DNA of 64,000 bases from CBDCXE01 sp965223725 [NCBI: Nitrospinota bacterium] (GTDB taxonomy: Bacteria > Nitrospinota_A > UBA7883), in the NCBI GenBank assembly GCA_965223725.1, contig CBDCXE010000006.1:124001-188000 (forward strand), in the 5' to 3' direction. The stretch's first letter is position 1, and each line of letters opens with the position of its first letter. Under the pieces are notes generated by a model. That model was not told the DNA's origin. It did no database searches and worked only from the letters and a program-made list of their open reading frames with translations. The position numbers were made by a program, and so were the translations under genes. Of this stretch, positions 35,884-45,278 are shown piece after piece.

Positions 35884-37065
35884 ATGTCTGACCATCCACA
35901 CAAAATCGGAACCGGCCACCCTGGCGGAGCTGGCACCATCAAGGATGTCTATCAATCTATCAAAGATGATAGCGATAGTGGGAAGCAGGCCCGCAGTTAT
36001 ATGATGAAAAACCAGCTGCGGCTGGTATTTTGGGAGACGACCGCCGGTTGCAATCTGGAGTGCGTCCATTGCCGGCGGCTGGACGTGGCCCACGAGATGA
36101 TGAAAAACGACCTCACCACCGAGCAGTCGAAACAGCTCATCGACAACATCGCCGCGCAGGAGAAATGTATCCTGGTGCTCTCCGGGGGCGAGCCGCTGTT
36201 CCGGCCCGATATTTATGAAATCGCCGAATACGCCAACTCTGTCGGGCTGACCGTCGCCCTGGCCACCAACGGCACACTGGTCACACCGGAAGTGGCGCAG
36301 AAGATCGTTGACGCGAAAATACAGCGGGTATCGATATCACTGGATGGCGCCACACCGGAGACCCATGACGCGTTTCGGAAACTGCCCGGCTCTTTCGACA
36401 AGGCGATCGAAGGATTGAAAAATCTGCAGGCGCTGGGGATGGAGACGCAGATCAACTCCACCATAGCCAAGCATAACATCCATGAAGTGGAGCAGCTATA
36501 CCAGAACGCCATCGACCTGGGGGTGGAGGCGCTGCATATTTTCATGCTGGTTCCGGTCGGGTGCGGGGTGGAGATTGCCGAGGACGCCATGCTAGACGCG
36601 GATAAGTATGAAGAAGTTTTGAACTGGTTCTACGATATATCGCGGGAGGGGAAGATCCAGACCAAGGCCACCTGCGCGCCTCACTACTTCCGGATAATGC
36701 GCCAACGGGCGAAAGAGGACGGCGTCACCATATCGCCTAAGACCCACGGCATGGCCGCCATGACCAAGGGCTGTCTGGCGGGGCAGAGCATCTGCTTCAT
36801 CTCGCACAAAGGCGAGGTGTTCCCGTGCGGTTATCTGCCGGTGGAGGCGGGGCATGCGCTGGATCAGCCGTTCACCGATATCTGGCAAAACTCGCCGGTG
36901 TTCGCCGACCTGCGCGATCAGGACAAACTGGGCGGCAAATGCGGCGTCTGCGAATACAAGAAAGTGTGCGAAGGATGCCGCGCCCGCGCCTTCTTCGAAA
37001 CCAAAGGCGACTACATGGCCGAAGAACCATACTGTATCTACGAACCGGATAAGATTAAAAGTTGA
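35884..37065 (+). CDS. ahbD: AhbD: haem b synthase (Fe-coproporphyrin III decarboxylase, radical SAM)
   Basis: A 393-residue radical SAM/SPASM enzyme, with C56, C60 and C63 in ETTAGCNLECVHCRRLDV, then LVLSGGEPLFRPDIYEIAEYA and LATNGTLV. A C-terminal SPASM segment has CLAGQSICFISHKGEVFPCGYLPVEAGH and GGKCGVCEYKKVCEGCRARAF. The WETTAGCNLECVHCRRLDVA stretch is characteristic of AhbD. The enzyme oxidatively decarboxylates the two propionates of Fe-coproporphyrin III, forming haem b from siroheme-derived intermediates in anaerobic and many delta-group bacteria. The two genes together complete the final steps of the pathway. AhbA/AhbB and siroheme synthase must be elsewhere. Confidence 0.9.
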   Translation: MSDHPHKIGTGHPGGAGTIKDVYQSIKDDSDSGKQARSYMMKNQLRLVFWETTAGCNLECVHCRRLDVAHEMMKNDLTTEQSKQLIDNIAAQEKCILVLSGGEPLFRPDIYEIAEYANSVGLTVALATNGTLVTPEVAQKIVDAKIQRVSISLDGATPETHDAFRKLPGSFDKAIEGLKNLQALGMETQINSTIAKHNIHEVEQLYQNAIDLGVEALHIFMLVPVGCGVEIAEDAMLDADKYEEVLNWFYDISREGKIQTKATCAPHYFRIMRQRAKEDGVTISPKTHGMAAMTKGCLAGQSICFISHKGEVFPCGYLPVEAGHALDQPFTDIWQNSPVFADLRDQDKLGGKCGVCEYKKVCEGCRARAFFETKGDYMAEEPYCIYEPDKIKS

Positions 37066-37134
37066 TAGGGATGGGAACCTAGAAGAGTCTATCCTATTAC
37101 GTTATATTTTTGGTTTAATTTCATAACTGATGGA

Positions 37135-37662
37135 ATGAGTATGGAAGCGCCTTTCCAAAGTCAGTTTATTGTTGAAGAAACGACTCTGGCATTGTTGATA
37201 TTCCTGGCCATCTCGGATATTGTAATCCAGACCTTGATCTATATTAAAAACCGGAACCTGCCAGAATTAGTAAGTAATTTATTCATATTATTACCATTCA
37301 TGTTAGCAATTGTTGCTTTCTTGGATGTTTTGCATGAATCAGAGGAATTAAGTGTAAGGAGTTTTTTATTGCCAGCAGTTCTCCTTATTATTTATAAAGT
37401 GAGCTCTGTACTATTCAAGCGTTATGGAAGCGAAATCTATTCAGGCTGGGTAGAGACACTGGAGCAAAAGAGAAGTCTCAGTAAAGATATGTCATTATCC
37501 GATAAGCTTAAAAATATCCATCTGTCGGCAACAGCAAAACTGGGTGACCACCTGTGGGAGCACGTTGCCGGAGTAGTTTGCGGAATTGTGGCTGTGCTTG
37601 TTTTCTACTATGTGAATCACGGCAACCTGATCGATTATTTTGAACGCTTAATTAATGGGTAG
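37135..37662 (+). CDS. Unknown membrane protein with four hydrophobic segments
   Basis: 175 residues. Hydrophobic segments: TTLALLIFLAISDIVIQTLIY, ELVSNLFILLPFMLAIVAFL, FLLPAVLLIIYKVSSVLF and VAGVVCGIVAVLVFYYV. Between the third and fourth lies a charged loop (ETLEQKRSLSKDMSLSDKLKN). I recognise no family. ATG 37135 is used; ATG 37141 with GGA six bases upstream is an alternative. It begins 70 bases after ahbD and is followed five bases after its stop by another unknown membrane protein, so the two look paired. The codon usage appears more A/T-rich than that of ahbC-ahbD. Confidence 0.55.
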   Translation: MSMEAPFQSQFIVEETTLALLIFLAISDIVIQTLIYIKNRNLPELVSNLFILLPFMLAIVAFLDVLHESEELSVRSFLLPAVLLIIYKVSSVLFKRYGSEIYSGWVETLEQKRSLSKDMSLSDKLKNIHLSATAKLGDHLWEHVAGVVCGIVAVLVFYYVNHGNLIDYFERLING

Positions 37663-37667
37663 CCTTT

Positions 37668-38186
37668 ATGTCCAAGAGTGACACATTAAAAGACGACAAA
37701 AAGAACCCAAGTTCACCGCGATCCAACAATATACTTCGGCAGAAAATGTCTAATGATATGCGGGTCTTTGATAACTTCTGTGTCATTTTAATTCTTCTGA
37801 TTATCATCAAAGAAAGCATTACTTTTGATCTAAAATCAGCAATGCCGTTTGGCATTCTTGATTATGGCGCATTGGCCTTCACCATTGTCGTCGCTATAAC
37901 TTTCTGTTATGAATGGTACAAGTGGGCCGTTAGAGGCGATGCCGATACCAGCGAAGAGTACCCCTGGCAATTGGCAGCAAATTTGGTTTTTCCTTTAATA
38001 TTTTTATTTGCCATTAGTGATGCGACAATATACCCTGCCGCTTTCATAGCACTAATATATTTATGTGCGCTGGGATACCACAGGCGCATGCCGGTCGCCC
38101 CAGGTGACATCGAAGAAAACAAAGACAATAGTTTCATCGATTTCACCAAAATGTGGCGGGGCAACGCAAAAGAAGATTCAGGTTGA
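37668..38186 (+). CDS. Unknown membrane protein, partner of the preceding gene
   Basis: 172 residues. A charged, serine- and lysine-rich N-terminus of about 35 residues precedes hydrophobic segments (NFCVILILLIIIKESI, ILDYGALAFTIVVAITFCYEWY, LAANLVFPLIFLFAI, IYPAAFIALIYLCALGY). An acidic tail follows (APGDIEENKDN). I recognise no family. Both hypothetical genes are on the plus strand and end 80 bases before the convergent tRNA nucleotidyltransferase gene. An imperfect stem (TCTCG at 38199-38203 with CGAGA nearby) occurs after the stop but lacks a T-run. Confidence 0.5.
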   Translation: MSKSDTLKDDKKNPSSPRSNNILRQKMSNDMRVFDNFCVILILLIIIKESITFDLKSAMPFGILDYGALAFTIVVAITFCYEWYKWAVRGDADTSEEYPWQLAANLVFPLIFLFAISDATIYPAAFIALIYLCALGYHRRMPVAPGDIEENKDNSFIDFTKMWRGNAKEDSG

Positions 38187-38265
38187 GACAAAAACCTTTC
38201 TCGTGATATGAATAAAATAACCGAGAGAATCTATTGAGAAACATGTGAAAGAAAATAGTTTCCTC

Positions 38266-40197
38266 CTACATACCCCTCGCTATTTCCAGCGCTTCTTTTT
38301 TGGAGCCAACATCGCCGTTTAGCTGGGCGGTGAAGAGTTGATCGAGCATGTCGCCCATCTCTTTTGATGGGGCGACGCCGATGGCGCCCAGGTCTTTGCC
38401 GGTCAGGTACGGTTTTATATTTTTCAGTTTCGTTAGATAGTTGACCATCGCCGATCTGGCTTTATCGTTTTTTGCTTTCGCGGCGAGGAACAGAAGGTCC
38501 TCATCGCACAGCGGTTCGAACAGTTTATATATATCGGCTGGTTTGATATCCGGTTTCCGCATCAGCGCCGCGATAGCCTGCTTCACTTTCGATATTCCTT
38601 CTCCAATCCCGCGCAACGCGAAATGCGACATGGCGAAACGCTCTCTCGACGCCATCTCGTCGCGGCCTTTTTCATTCAGCTGATCCAACAGCGCCATCAT
38701 GTATACCTTCCAGCGTTCAACCGGTTGATCGGGAAAGGTCAGGCTGTGCCACGCGATCAGCTCTTCGCAGCGATCAAGGAGGCTGGCGATCGATTCGTTA
38801 TAATCGAGCCCTGTATGGATAAATCGTAGCAAGCCCAGCTCCTCCATCTTCAGCACCGCTCCGCCTGGCCGGCGCTCGTTAAGTATCATTTTTAACTCCG
38901 CGAAAAGCCGGTCGCCGGAGAGCCGGTTGAACAGTTGATGGAGCACGGCGTTTTTCAGCAACGCCTGCGTCTGCTTGCCGATGGAGAAGCCGAGCCGGTG
39001 GCTGAACCGGACCGCCCGAAACGCCCGGGTCGGGTCCTCGACGAAACTTAGATTGTGCAGGACACGGACCACATGGTCCTTCAGGTCCGCCTGGCCGCCG
39101 AAATAATCGACCAGCATATTTGGTTTGTCGCCATTGAGCCGGATGGCCATGGCGTTGATGGAAAAATCACGGCGATACAGGTCGTTGCGCATGGCGCCAC
39201 TCTCCACTGTCGGCAATGCGGCTGGCCCGGCGTAATATTCGATGCGCGCCGTGGCGACATCCAGCTTGAGCCCGTCCGGCAGAGTGACAACCGCCGTCTT
39301 GAACTTGTGGTGCGGATGTGTCCTGCCATTCAACTCTTTGGCCAAATGATGCGCATATACTATTCCATCACCCTCCACCACCAGATCGATATCCATGGTC
39401 GGCGTCCGCAGCAGAAAATCGCGGACAAACCCACCTGCGACATAGAGCGGATATCCGCATTCATCCGCCACCCGCGCGGCAACCCGAAACAGCTCCAGCA
39501 CAGTTTCCGGCAGACGTTCCCTCATCATGTTGGTCACATTCTTTTGCAACGGGTTGCGCAGCGCCTTGCCAGACGCCCGCCGGTATGATGGCTCTTTCAG
39601 GCTGTCACCATAAAGCTTGTTCAGGATCATCCCCCTCGATATAACACCAGCCAGCGTGCCATCCTCCGGCGATACCACCGGCGCCAGCTTCTGCCGGGCA
39701 CCGAGGATGATATCCTCGATTTCGCCCACAGGCGTGTCGGGGTATACAGCGGTAAATTCTGTGATCATGAAGTCAGAGACCGCCTTGTCGGCCATGTTGT
39801 GGTATATCGCCTTTTCGATTATCTGCCGCGTAACAATTCCGACTGGCCTGGCATTCTCCATCACCGGCAGGCTGTTCACATCGAAGCGGGTCATGATCGA
39901 TTCCACTTCGCTTATGGTTTGGTCCACATCGGCCGTGATCACCTGTTCGATCATCATTTCCCTGGCGGTATGCTCGCCCTCCAGCGTTTCTGATATAGCT
40001 TCTTTCAGGGCATCGATGGATTGCGTTAGTGTCATATCCTTGATGGTTGCCGATGCGGCGTTTGAGTGGCCACCTCCACCCAGCTGCTCTGCTATTACGC
40101 CAGAGTTCACTCCTTCCACATTACTCCGCGCAATGAAATGTACCCTGTCCGCCATCCGAGCCAGCACGAACAGGGCGCTGGGGTGCTCCATATCCAT
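38266..40197 (-). CDS. DHH-CBS-CCA tRNA nucleotidyltransferase, C-terminal part (frameshifted)
   Basis: 643 residues from ATG 40197. This is the C-terminal part of a polyA polymerase / CCA-adding enzyme with an N-terminal DHH/DHHA1 domain. Visible parts: the rest of DHHA1 (MDMEHPSALFVLARMADRVHFIARS, GGGGHSNAASATI), two CBS motifs (SIMTRFDVNSLPVMENARPVGIVTRQIIEKA and the following pair), then the nucleotidyltransferase GGFVRDFLLRTPTMDIDLVVEGDG with the metal-binding D-x-D, and RRDFSINAMAIRL, EDPTRAFRAVRFSHRLGF. The matching N-terminal part lies at 40197-40892 in another frame. The two overlap by TGATG, so either reinitiation or an indel explains the break. Confidence 0.85.
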   Translation of the reverse strand: MDMEHPSALFVLARMADRVHFIARSNVEGVNSGVIAEQLGGGGHSNAASATIKDMTLTQSIDALKEAISETLEGEHTAREMMIEQVITADVDQTISEVESIMTRFDVNSLPVMENARPVGIVTRQIIEKAIYHNMADKAVSDFMITEFTAVYPDTPVGEIEDIILGARQKLAPVVSPEDGTLAGVISRGMILNKLYGDSLKEPSYRRASGKALRNPLQKNVTNMMRERLPETVLELFRVAARVADECGYPLYVAGGFVRDFLLRTPTMDIDLVVEGDGIVYAHHLAKELNGRTHPHHKFKTAVVTLPDGLKLDVATARIEYYAGPAALPTVESGAMRNDLYRRDFSINAMAIRLNGDKPNMLVDYFGGQADLKDHVVRVLHNLSFVEDPTRAFRAVRFSHRLGFSIGKQTQALLKNAVLHQLFNRLSGDRLFAELKMILNERRPGGAVLKMEELGLLRFIHTGLDYNESIASLLDRCEELIAWHSLTFPDQPVERWKVYMMALLDQLNEKGRDEMASRERFAMSHFALRGIGEGISKVKQAIAALMRKPDIKPADIYKLFEPLCDEDLLFLAAKAKNDKARSAMVNYLTKLKNIKPYLTGKDLGAIGVAPSKEMGDMLDQLFTAQLNGDVGSKKEALEIARGM

Positions 40198-40892
40198 CAG
40201 CTTGTGGGCCAGGGTGAGAGGTCGCCGATATACCGGTCGGTCGACCCAGTGGCCAAGGCGAACCGTAACCCAGCCACCTGATGGTATTCCATGCTCTTGA
40301 TCAGCATGTCGAGCATTTCCACTTGCGGGCCGTTTAGCTCATGCTTGATATAGTTGGAGACCACATTCAAATCGGCGCCTTGCGATAACAGCCAGCTGGC
40401 GGCGGTGTAATCTTCCCTGGTGACCGAGCTGAATGTCAGCGACCCGGTATCTTCATACAGCCCCATCATCATCACCGTCGCTTCCGAGCTGGAGATGGCT
40501 ACACCATTCTCGCGCAATATCTCGACAAATATAGTGACAGTGGCGCCCCGCTCCCGAATAACCGCCAGCCTGTTGTTCATAACAGATTTGGCGGTCACAT
40601 GATGATCATATAGATGGATTTCGACATCGTCTTTGTCCGCCAGTTTTGAAAACGGCCCTATCCGGTCTTTCGTACAGGCGTCTACTACGATAAGCTGTTT
40701 TACAGAATCGATATCGAACCCATGAAGTTTTCTGTATGGTATATCTAGCCCAACCCGCGCAAGATACTCCCGGACGTTTTTCTCCTGCGAGCCAGGGAAT
40801 ATCAATACAGCGTCAGGATACAGCTTTCGCGCCGCCACCATGGAGCCAAGGCAGTCGAAATCGGCGTGAAGATGAGTTGTAATTACTTTCAA
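40197..40892 (-). CDS. DHH-domain N-terminal part of the DHH-CBS-CCA protein (frameshifted)
   Basis: 231 residues starting at TTG 40892 (AAGGATGGG just upstream). DHH phosphoesterase signatures are THLHADFDCLGSMVAARKLYPDA, VVDACTKDRIG and LYDHHVTAKSV, with the DHH motif, and MGLYEDTGSLTFSSVT. The frame ends SPWPTS followed by stop. The next frame, read from about 40213, gives LTLAHKLMDMEHP, the expected continuation in intact relatives. A one-base loss near 40205-40218 therefore splits the gene, or the two halves are made as a translationally coupled pair (stop and start share TGATG). Confidence 0.8.
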   Translation of the reverse strand: MKVITTHLHADFDCLGSMVAARKLYPDAVLIFPGSQEKNVREYLARVGLDIPYRKLHGFDIDSVKQLIVVDACTKDRIGPFSKLADKDDVEIHLYDHHVTAKSVMNNRLAVIRERGATVTIFVEILRENGVAISSSEATVMMMGLYEDTGSLTFSSVTREDYTAASWLLSQGADLNVVSNYIKHELNGPQVEMLDMLIKSMEYHQVAGLRFALATGSTDRYIGDLSPWPTS

Positions 40893-40929
40893 GACCCATC
40901 CTTTATATGAACATTATCTGTTGTTTATA

Positions 40930-41283
40930 TTATACCAGCGCTGTCTTCTCTTTCTCGTGGCGCCATACTTCGAACCGCGTTTCGATCTCCTTCAGGTCGT
41001 CGGAGAGGGGGTAGCCAGCCAATGATTTGATGAAGGTTTTACCGTAGCTCTTTGTTTTGATCCGTTTGTCCAGCACAACCAGCAGGCCCTTGTCCTTGCC
41101 GGATCGGATCAGCCTGCCCAACCCTTGCTTGAGCATGAGCGCCGCCGATGGCACCTGATACTCCCTGAACGCAGACCCGCCCCGCTTCTCTATCAGCCCG
41201 ATGCGCGCCGACACCAGCGGGTCGTCGGGCGACGCGAACGGCAGTTTGTCGATTATCACCGCCGACAACGCCTCGCCCTGCAC
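40930..41283 (-). CDS. DinG-type helicase, C-terminal part (frameshifted)
   Basis: 117 residues that continue the DinG family protein encoded just upstream. VQGEALSAVIIDKLPFASPDDPL and LKQGLGRLIRSGKDKG are helicase motifs V-VI of superfamily 2 XPD/DinG proteins, with the Q-x-x-G-R-x-I-R arginine finger. The preceding frame stops at WQGG; the expected reading is WQGVDVQGE. The site is a run of six C on the plus strand (41289-41294), so one base too many in a homopolymer explains the break. The fragment alone is not a gene product in its own right. Confidence 0.85.
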   Translation of the reverse strand: MQGEALSAVIIDKLPFASPDDPLVSARIGLIEKRGGSAFREYQVPSAALMLKQGLGRLIRSGKDKGLLVVLDKRIKTKSYGKTFIKSLAGYPLSDDLKEIETRFEVWRHEKEKTALV

Positions 41284-41284
41284 A

Positions 41285-42865
41285 TCAACCCCCCTGCCAG
41301 AACGATGTGGTGGCGAACAGGACAGAATGGGTGTCTTTACGAAACTGATCGAGGATCACAGACCTTGGCCGGTCGCCCTGCTTGAAAACTGTATACTCCA
41401 GCTTGTCCTTGAGCCGCTCCCAGCATTGCTCCAGGTTGCTTTTGCTGGTGAACAGGACGAACGCCCGCCCGTTGGAAAGTTTCAGGATCGTCTCTATCCG
41501 CTCCGAAGCGTGGGTGACAAACAGGCTGTCGCGCGGCTCCGGCAGGTCGCCCGGGATATAACAGATTGCCTGCTCTGAGTAGTTAAAAGGTGATTCGATC
41601 ACCATCTCCTCTGGCTCTTCCAGACCGAGTCGGGTTTTGATAAAGCTAAAATCACCGGCGGAGGCGAGCGTCGCCGAGGTCATCACCACGGCGTCCGACC
41701 TTGGATAAAGCTTCTCCGCCAGATGGTCCGACACATCGATGGGCGACGACTGCAGGAATACGCCCCGTCCCCGGGTTTCCACCCAATAGACGTTGTCGTC
41801 ATTTTCCATCGACAGGATCTCGGTCACGATCTCGGCCATGTCTGTATAGCGATGGGCCAGCGCCTTGATGGTGTCGGGCGAATCCTTGATCGACAGCAGA
41901 TAATCGCTGAGCAGTGTAAGGGTGTTTATCAGCTCCTTGGCGAAGGTGATGGCGCCCTGGACATCCTCCCGCTTCAGACCGCGCCTGCCTTCCGCTCCGC
42001 CGCGCAGATAGTCGAACAGCGCCCTGCTCCGTTTGTGCAGTCCGGCCAGTATGGTGGCGGAATCGTTATCATCCAGCCCGGCGGCGCCCAGCTCCCGCTC
42101 GGTATCCCGTACCGCCTCGGCAAACCGATGGTTCGATATGGACAGGCCGAAATATGCGGTGGCGGTCTCTTCGACCAAGTGCGCTTCGTCCAGGACCACG
42201 GCGTCGTAACCGGGGATCACTTCGCCGAACGAGTTGTCACGTATGTTGAGGTCGGCGAACAGCAGATGATGATTGACGATGACCAGGTCCGCCTCCGCCG
42301 CGTCGGACCGCATCTTCGTGATATAGCATGCCTCGTAGTGGGGGCAGCCGGTCCCGAGGCACAGCTCCGATTTGGAGTTTATCTCGCTCCATTTTTCATA
42401 GTCGTCCGGCAGGGTGTCCAGCTCCGCCCGGTCGCCGGTGATCGTTGTCTGCGCCCAGGCCTGTATCGCTTCGAAAATTTTTCCCTCTTCGCTGTCGGAG
42501 AACAGATACTGCTGAGCAAAATTTCTGAACCGCCGTTTGCAAAGATAGTTGCCCCGGCCCTTCATGCTGGCGGTCTTCAGGTTGGCTTCGGGGAACAGCT
42601 CTAAAACTATCGGGATATCCTTGGAGACGATCTGCTCCTGCAGGTTTTTGGTGCCGGTGGAGACCACGACCTTCTTGCCGGACAGCACGGCCGGCGCCAG
42701 ATAGCCCAGGGTCTTGCCAGTGCCGGTGCCAGCCTCCACCAGCAGGGCGCCGCCATTTTGCAAAGTATTCAGAACAGAGTCGGCCATGTTGATCTGGCCC
42801 TCCCGAAACTCGAAACCCTCCATAATCTGCGAGAGTTTTCCATCCCGTCCCAGCCATTTATCCAT
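41285..42865 (-). CDS. dinG: DinG-type ATP-dependent DNA helicase, N-terminal part (frameshifted)
   Basis: About 527 residues from ATG 42865 (MDKWLGRDG). The frame is open upstream but overlaps the DAHP synthase gene and is not protein-like there. Motifs: [15 protein letters not shown] (Q-motif region), [16 protein letters not shown] (Walker A), four cysteines suited for an Fe-S cluster ([21 protein letters not shown]), [10 protein letters not shown] (DEAH) and [10 protein letters not shown]. DinG unwinds DNA at R-loops and damage. The ORF ends at a poly-G run (41289-41294) with TTSFWQGG and then a stop. The rest lies in another frame at 40930-41283. Ribosome site is weak. Confidence 0.85.
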   Translation of the reverse strand: MDKWLGRDGKLSQIMEGFEFREGQINMADSVLNTLQNGGALLVEAGTGTGKTLGYLAPAVLSGKKVVVSTGTKNLQEQIVSKDIPIVLELFPEANLKTASMKGRGNYLCKRRFRNFAQQYLFSDSEEGKIFEAIQAWAQTTITGDRAELDTLPDDYEKWSEINSKSELCLGTGCPHYEACYITKMRSDAAEADLVIVNHHLLFADLNIRDNSFGEVIPGYDAVVLDEAHLVEETATAYFGLSISNHRFAEAVRDTERELGAAGLDDNDSATILAGLHKRSRALFDYLRGGAEGRRGLKREDVQGAITFAKELINTLTLLSDYLLSIKDSPDTIKALAHRYTDMAEIVTEILSMENDDNVYWVETRGRGVFLQSSPIDVSDHLAEKLYPRSDAVVMTSATLASAGDFSFIKTRLGLEEPEEMVIESPFNYSEQAICYIPGDLPEPRDSLFVTHASERIETILKLSNGRAFVLFTSKSNLEQCWERLKDKLEYTVFKQGDRPRSVILDQFRKDTHSVLFATTSFWQGG

Positions 42866-42915
42866 GACTCTATCCGCGGCGACAGCGCTCCTGTAAACCT
42901 GGCGAATCTCCGGTT

Positions 42916-43935
42916 CTATCCAATGGTGCGCCCGACCGCTTTGGCGATCGGTTTGAGCTCTTCCATCAATTTGGCGAATTTTTCCGGCTTGAGCGATTGC
43001 GGCCCGTCGGAGTACGCTTCCTCCGGCTTCCAGTGCACCTCGATCATCAGCCCGTCGGCGCCGGCGGCCACCGAAGCTTTGGCCATGGAGCTGACAAACT
43101 GCCAATAGCCGGTGCCGTGGCTCGGGTCGATGATGATCGGCAGATGGGTCAGGCTTTTCACCACCGGCGCGGCGGAGACATCCAGTGTGTTGCGGGTCGC
43201 CTTTTCGAATGTACGTATACCGCGCTCGCACAGGATCACGTTGCCGTTGCCTTCCGACAATATATATTCCGCCGACATCAGCCACTCCTCGATGGTGGTG
43301 GACATACCCCGCTTCAGTAGTATCGGCTTGCTCAGCTTGCCCACATCTTTAAGCAGAGAGAAGTTCTGCACGTTGCGGGCGCCGATCTGCATGATATCGG
43401 TATACTCATGCACAAGCTCAACCTCCCTTGGGTTCATCACTTCTGTGACTATAGGCAGCCCTGTCTCCTCCGATACGGTGCGAAGGATTTTCAGACCATC
43501 CTCCTCCATGCCCTGGAAGCTGTATGGCGAAGTTCTCGGTTTGAACGCGCCCCCCCGCAGGATATTCGCGCCGGCCGCTTTCACCGCGCGCGCTGTCGTC
43601 ATCAGCTGCTCCTCCCCCTCCACAGAGCATGGACCGGCCATGACCGCCAGATGTTCACCACCGATTTTCACACCTTTGACATCTATCACGGTATCCTCGC
43701 ATCTCACCTCGCGGGAGCATAGTTTATACGGTTTAAGTATTGGCATCACGCTCTCCACATGGTGCAAAGATTCCAGCGCCTGTAGGCGCGCTTTGTCCCT
43801 GGCGTCACCAAGGGCGGCCACCACATTACGTAAAGCGCCTTCCAGAATTTTCGGAGTGTACCCAAAATCTTTCACACGTTTTACAACATCTTCCAGATCC
43901 TGTTTGGTGGCCCTCTCCTGCATTACTATTATCAT
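42916..43935 (-). CDS. aroF: 3-deoxy-7-phosphoheptulonate synthase (DAHP synthase, type I-beta)
   Basis: About 339 residues from ATG 43935. A GTG at 43938 precedes it, but [21 protein letters not shown] is the usual family start. The first ~70 residues form the ferredoxin-like regulatory domain of the Thermotoga-type enzyme. The barrel contains [47 protein letters not shown], then [37 protein letters not shown] and [12 protein letters not shown], with metal and substrate ligands (the cysteine of GPCS and the histidine of PSHG). It condenses phosphoenolpyruvate with erythrose 4-phosphate, the first shikimate step. It lies upstream of the helicase gene. Confidence 0.95.
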   Translation of the reverse strand: MIIVMQERATKQDLEDVVKRVKDFGYTPKILEGALRNVVAALGDARDKARLQALESLHHVESVMPILKPYKLCSREVRCEDTVIDVKGVKIGGEHLAVMAGPCSVEGEEQLMTTARAVKAAGANILRGGAFKPRTSPYSFQGMEEDGLKILRTVSEETGLPIVTEVMNPREVELVHEYTDIMQIGARNVQNFSLLKDVGKLSKPILLKRGMSTTIEEWLMSAEYILSEGNGNVILCERGIRTFEKATRNTLDVSAAPVVKSLTHLPIIIDPSHGTGYWQFVSSMAKASVAAGADGLMIEVHWKPEEAYSDGPQSLKPEKFAKLMEELKPIAKAVGRTIG

Positions 43936-44155
43936 CACCTAGCTCCCACTGTATTAAATCGAACATCGTAAAGTTATCTTATTAAAAAGAAACAAGTTTG
44001 GCCGACTATTATGGAATACACAACTCTGACGACCAATTAGTTATTATGGCATTTTTAATCAGTCTTACAATGAAAATCTGTATTCATTGGAGCAAGCATA
44101 TTTTTCTACACTCTGCTAAAATCAGAATAGACATAAATAATTGGATGATATCTAA

Positions 44156-45259
44156 TTGGAAAAAAGGGAAATCGGGCATATTGAAGCGCCATTGAAGCGT
44201 ATTCATATAGAGCTTACCAACGCTTGCGAGTTCGACTGTGTGTTCTGCCCCAAACCGATGATGGAACGGGCATACGGCTTCATGAAGCCAGAGCTTGGCA
44301 AGAAGATTATTTCTGAAATAGCGGAAACCGGCCTGTCGGAGAAAGTCACTTTCCATGTGATGGGGGAGCCGACGCTCCATCCACAATTGTTTACATTATT
44401 GGAGCATGCGGCCCGGGAGAAGGTGAAAGTCGGCCTGACCACCAATGGTAAAAACCTGGGAGGCGAGGTGGGCAAAAAGCTGCTCGATTATCCTTTGGGC
44501 CAGCTCGACATCTCGTTCCAAACCCCGGATGAAGAGTCTTTTGTGTTGCGAGAGGCGGGGAAGCTGGTGTTCGAGGATTATCTCAACGGCATACTCGATT
44601 TTTTCACCGAATACCGGAAACGCTGGCCGGAGACTACGATAAAGTTTCGGTTTCTGAACACCCGGTTTCAGAAAAAGTCTATGGAGAAGATGACCGGCTC
44701 GATACAGGTCATGTCCACTTCCAAAGAGATGAGAAAAGTTTTCGCCAAATGGATATTGGAGCTGTACGAAAGGGTGGGCAAAAGTAAAGAATCGGCCGAT
44801 GCCGCCATTGGGAAGCTGGGCAAGGTGTTATCGTACAAATGGAATGTGGTGGAGATATTGCCGAACCTCTATTTCGAGACATATATTCTGGATGATTGGG
44901 GTATGGCGTTCCATGAAGGCAAGGTTTATGACGCGTGGGGCGGTTACTGTTTCGGCATGCGGGATCATTTTGCGATCTTGCAAAATGGTGATGTGACGCT
45001 CTGCTGCATCGATTTCAAAGGGAAAACCACCATAGGCAATGTGACAGAATCGACACTGGTCGAAATATTATCGTCCGATAAACTGGGCGCAATTATGGAT
45101 TCCTTTAAAAGGTACAAGCCGCTGCTGCCCTACTGTAAGCGATGCATGGGAAGTAAATCGCGCTTGTCATGGCTGGTAAAGCCGCTCATCAGCATCTTTG
45201 CGCTCGATAAATTCAAACCGTTTTTCTATAACGAAATCAGCCTGTGTGATGAAGAGTAA
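44156..45259 (+). CDS. Radical SAM/SPASM-type protein
   Basis: A 367-residue protein. The radical SAM cluster ligands are C24, C28 and C31 in ELTNACEFDCVFCPKPMMERA. FHVMGEPTLHPQLFTLL replaces the more common GGEP motif with a GEPTLH form, as in a group of SPASM proteins. A C-terminal cluster region has YCFGMRDHFAILQNGDVTLCCIDFKGKTTIGNV and PYCKRCMGSKSRL. The start is TTG because a stop precedes it in frame and no ATG occurs before the cysteines. It is flanked by a 217-base upstream region with no clear promoter and by a convergent phospholipase D gene. Substrate unknown. Confidence 0.75.
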   Translation: MEKREIGHIEAPLKRIHIELTNACEFDCVFCPKPMMERAYGFMKPELGKKIISEIAETGLSEKVTFHVMGEPTLHPQLFTLLEHAAREKVKVGLTTNGKNLGGEVGKKLLDYPLGQLDISFQTPDEESFVLREAGKLVFEDYLNGILDFFTEYRKRWPETTIKFRFLNTRFQKKSMEKMTGSIQVMSTSKEMRKVFAKWILELYERVGKSKESADAAIGKLGKVLSYKWNVVEILPNLYFETYILDDWGMAFHEGKVYDAWGGYCFGMRDHFAILQNGDVTLCCIDFKGKTTIGNVTESTLVEILSSDKLGAIMDSFKRYKPLLPYCKRCMGSKSRLSWLVKPLISIFALDKFKPFFYNEISLCDEE

Positions 45260-45278
45260 CGCTGTCGCCAGCTACATA

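Noticed and set aside
34955-35899. Open frame of 314 codons opposite ahbC
   Set aside because: Shadow of the radical SAM gene, with no recognised feature.
40200-40218. Programmed -1 frameshift in the DHH-CBS-CCA gene
   Set aside because: No X-XXY-YYZ slippery heptamer is present; TGATG reinitiation or a single-base error fits better.
42866-43285. Upstream extension of the DinG frame by 140 codons
   Set aside because: It overlaps aroF completely and encodes an Arg-rich unstructured sequence; the helicase starts at 42865.
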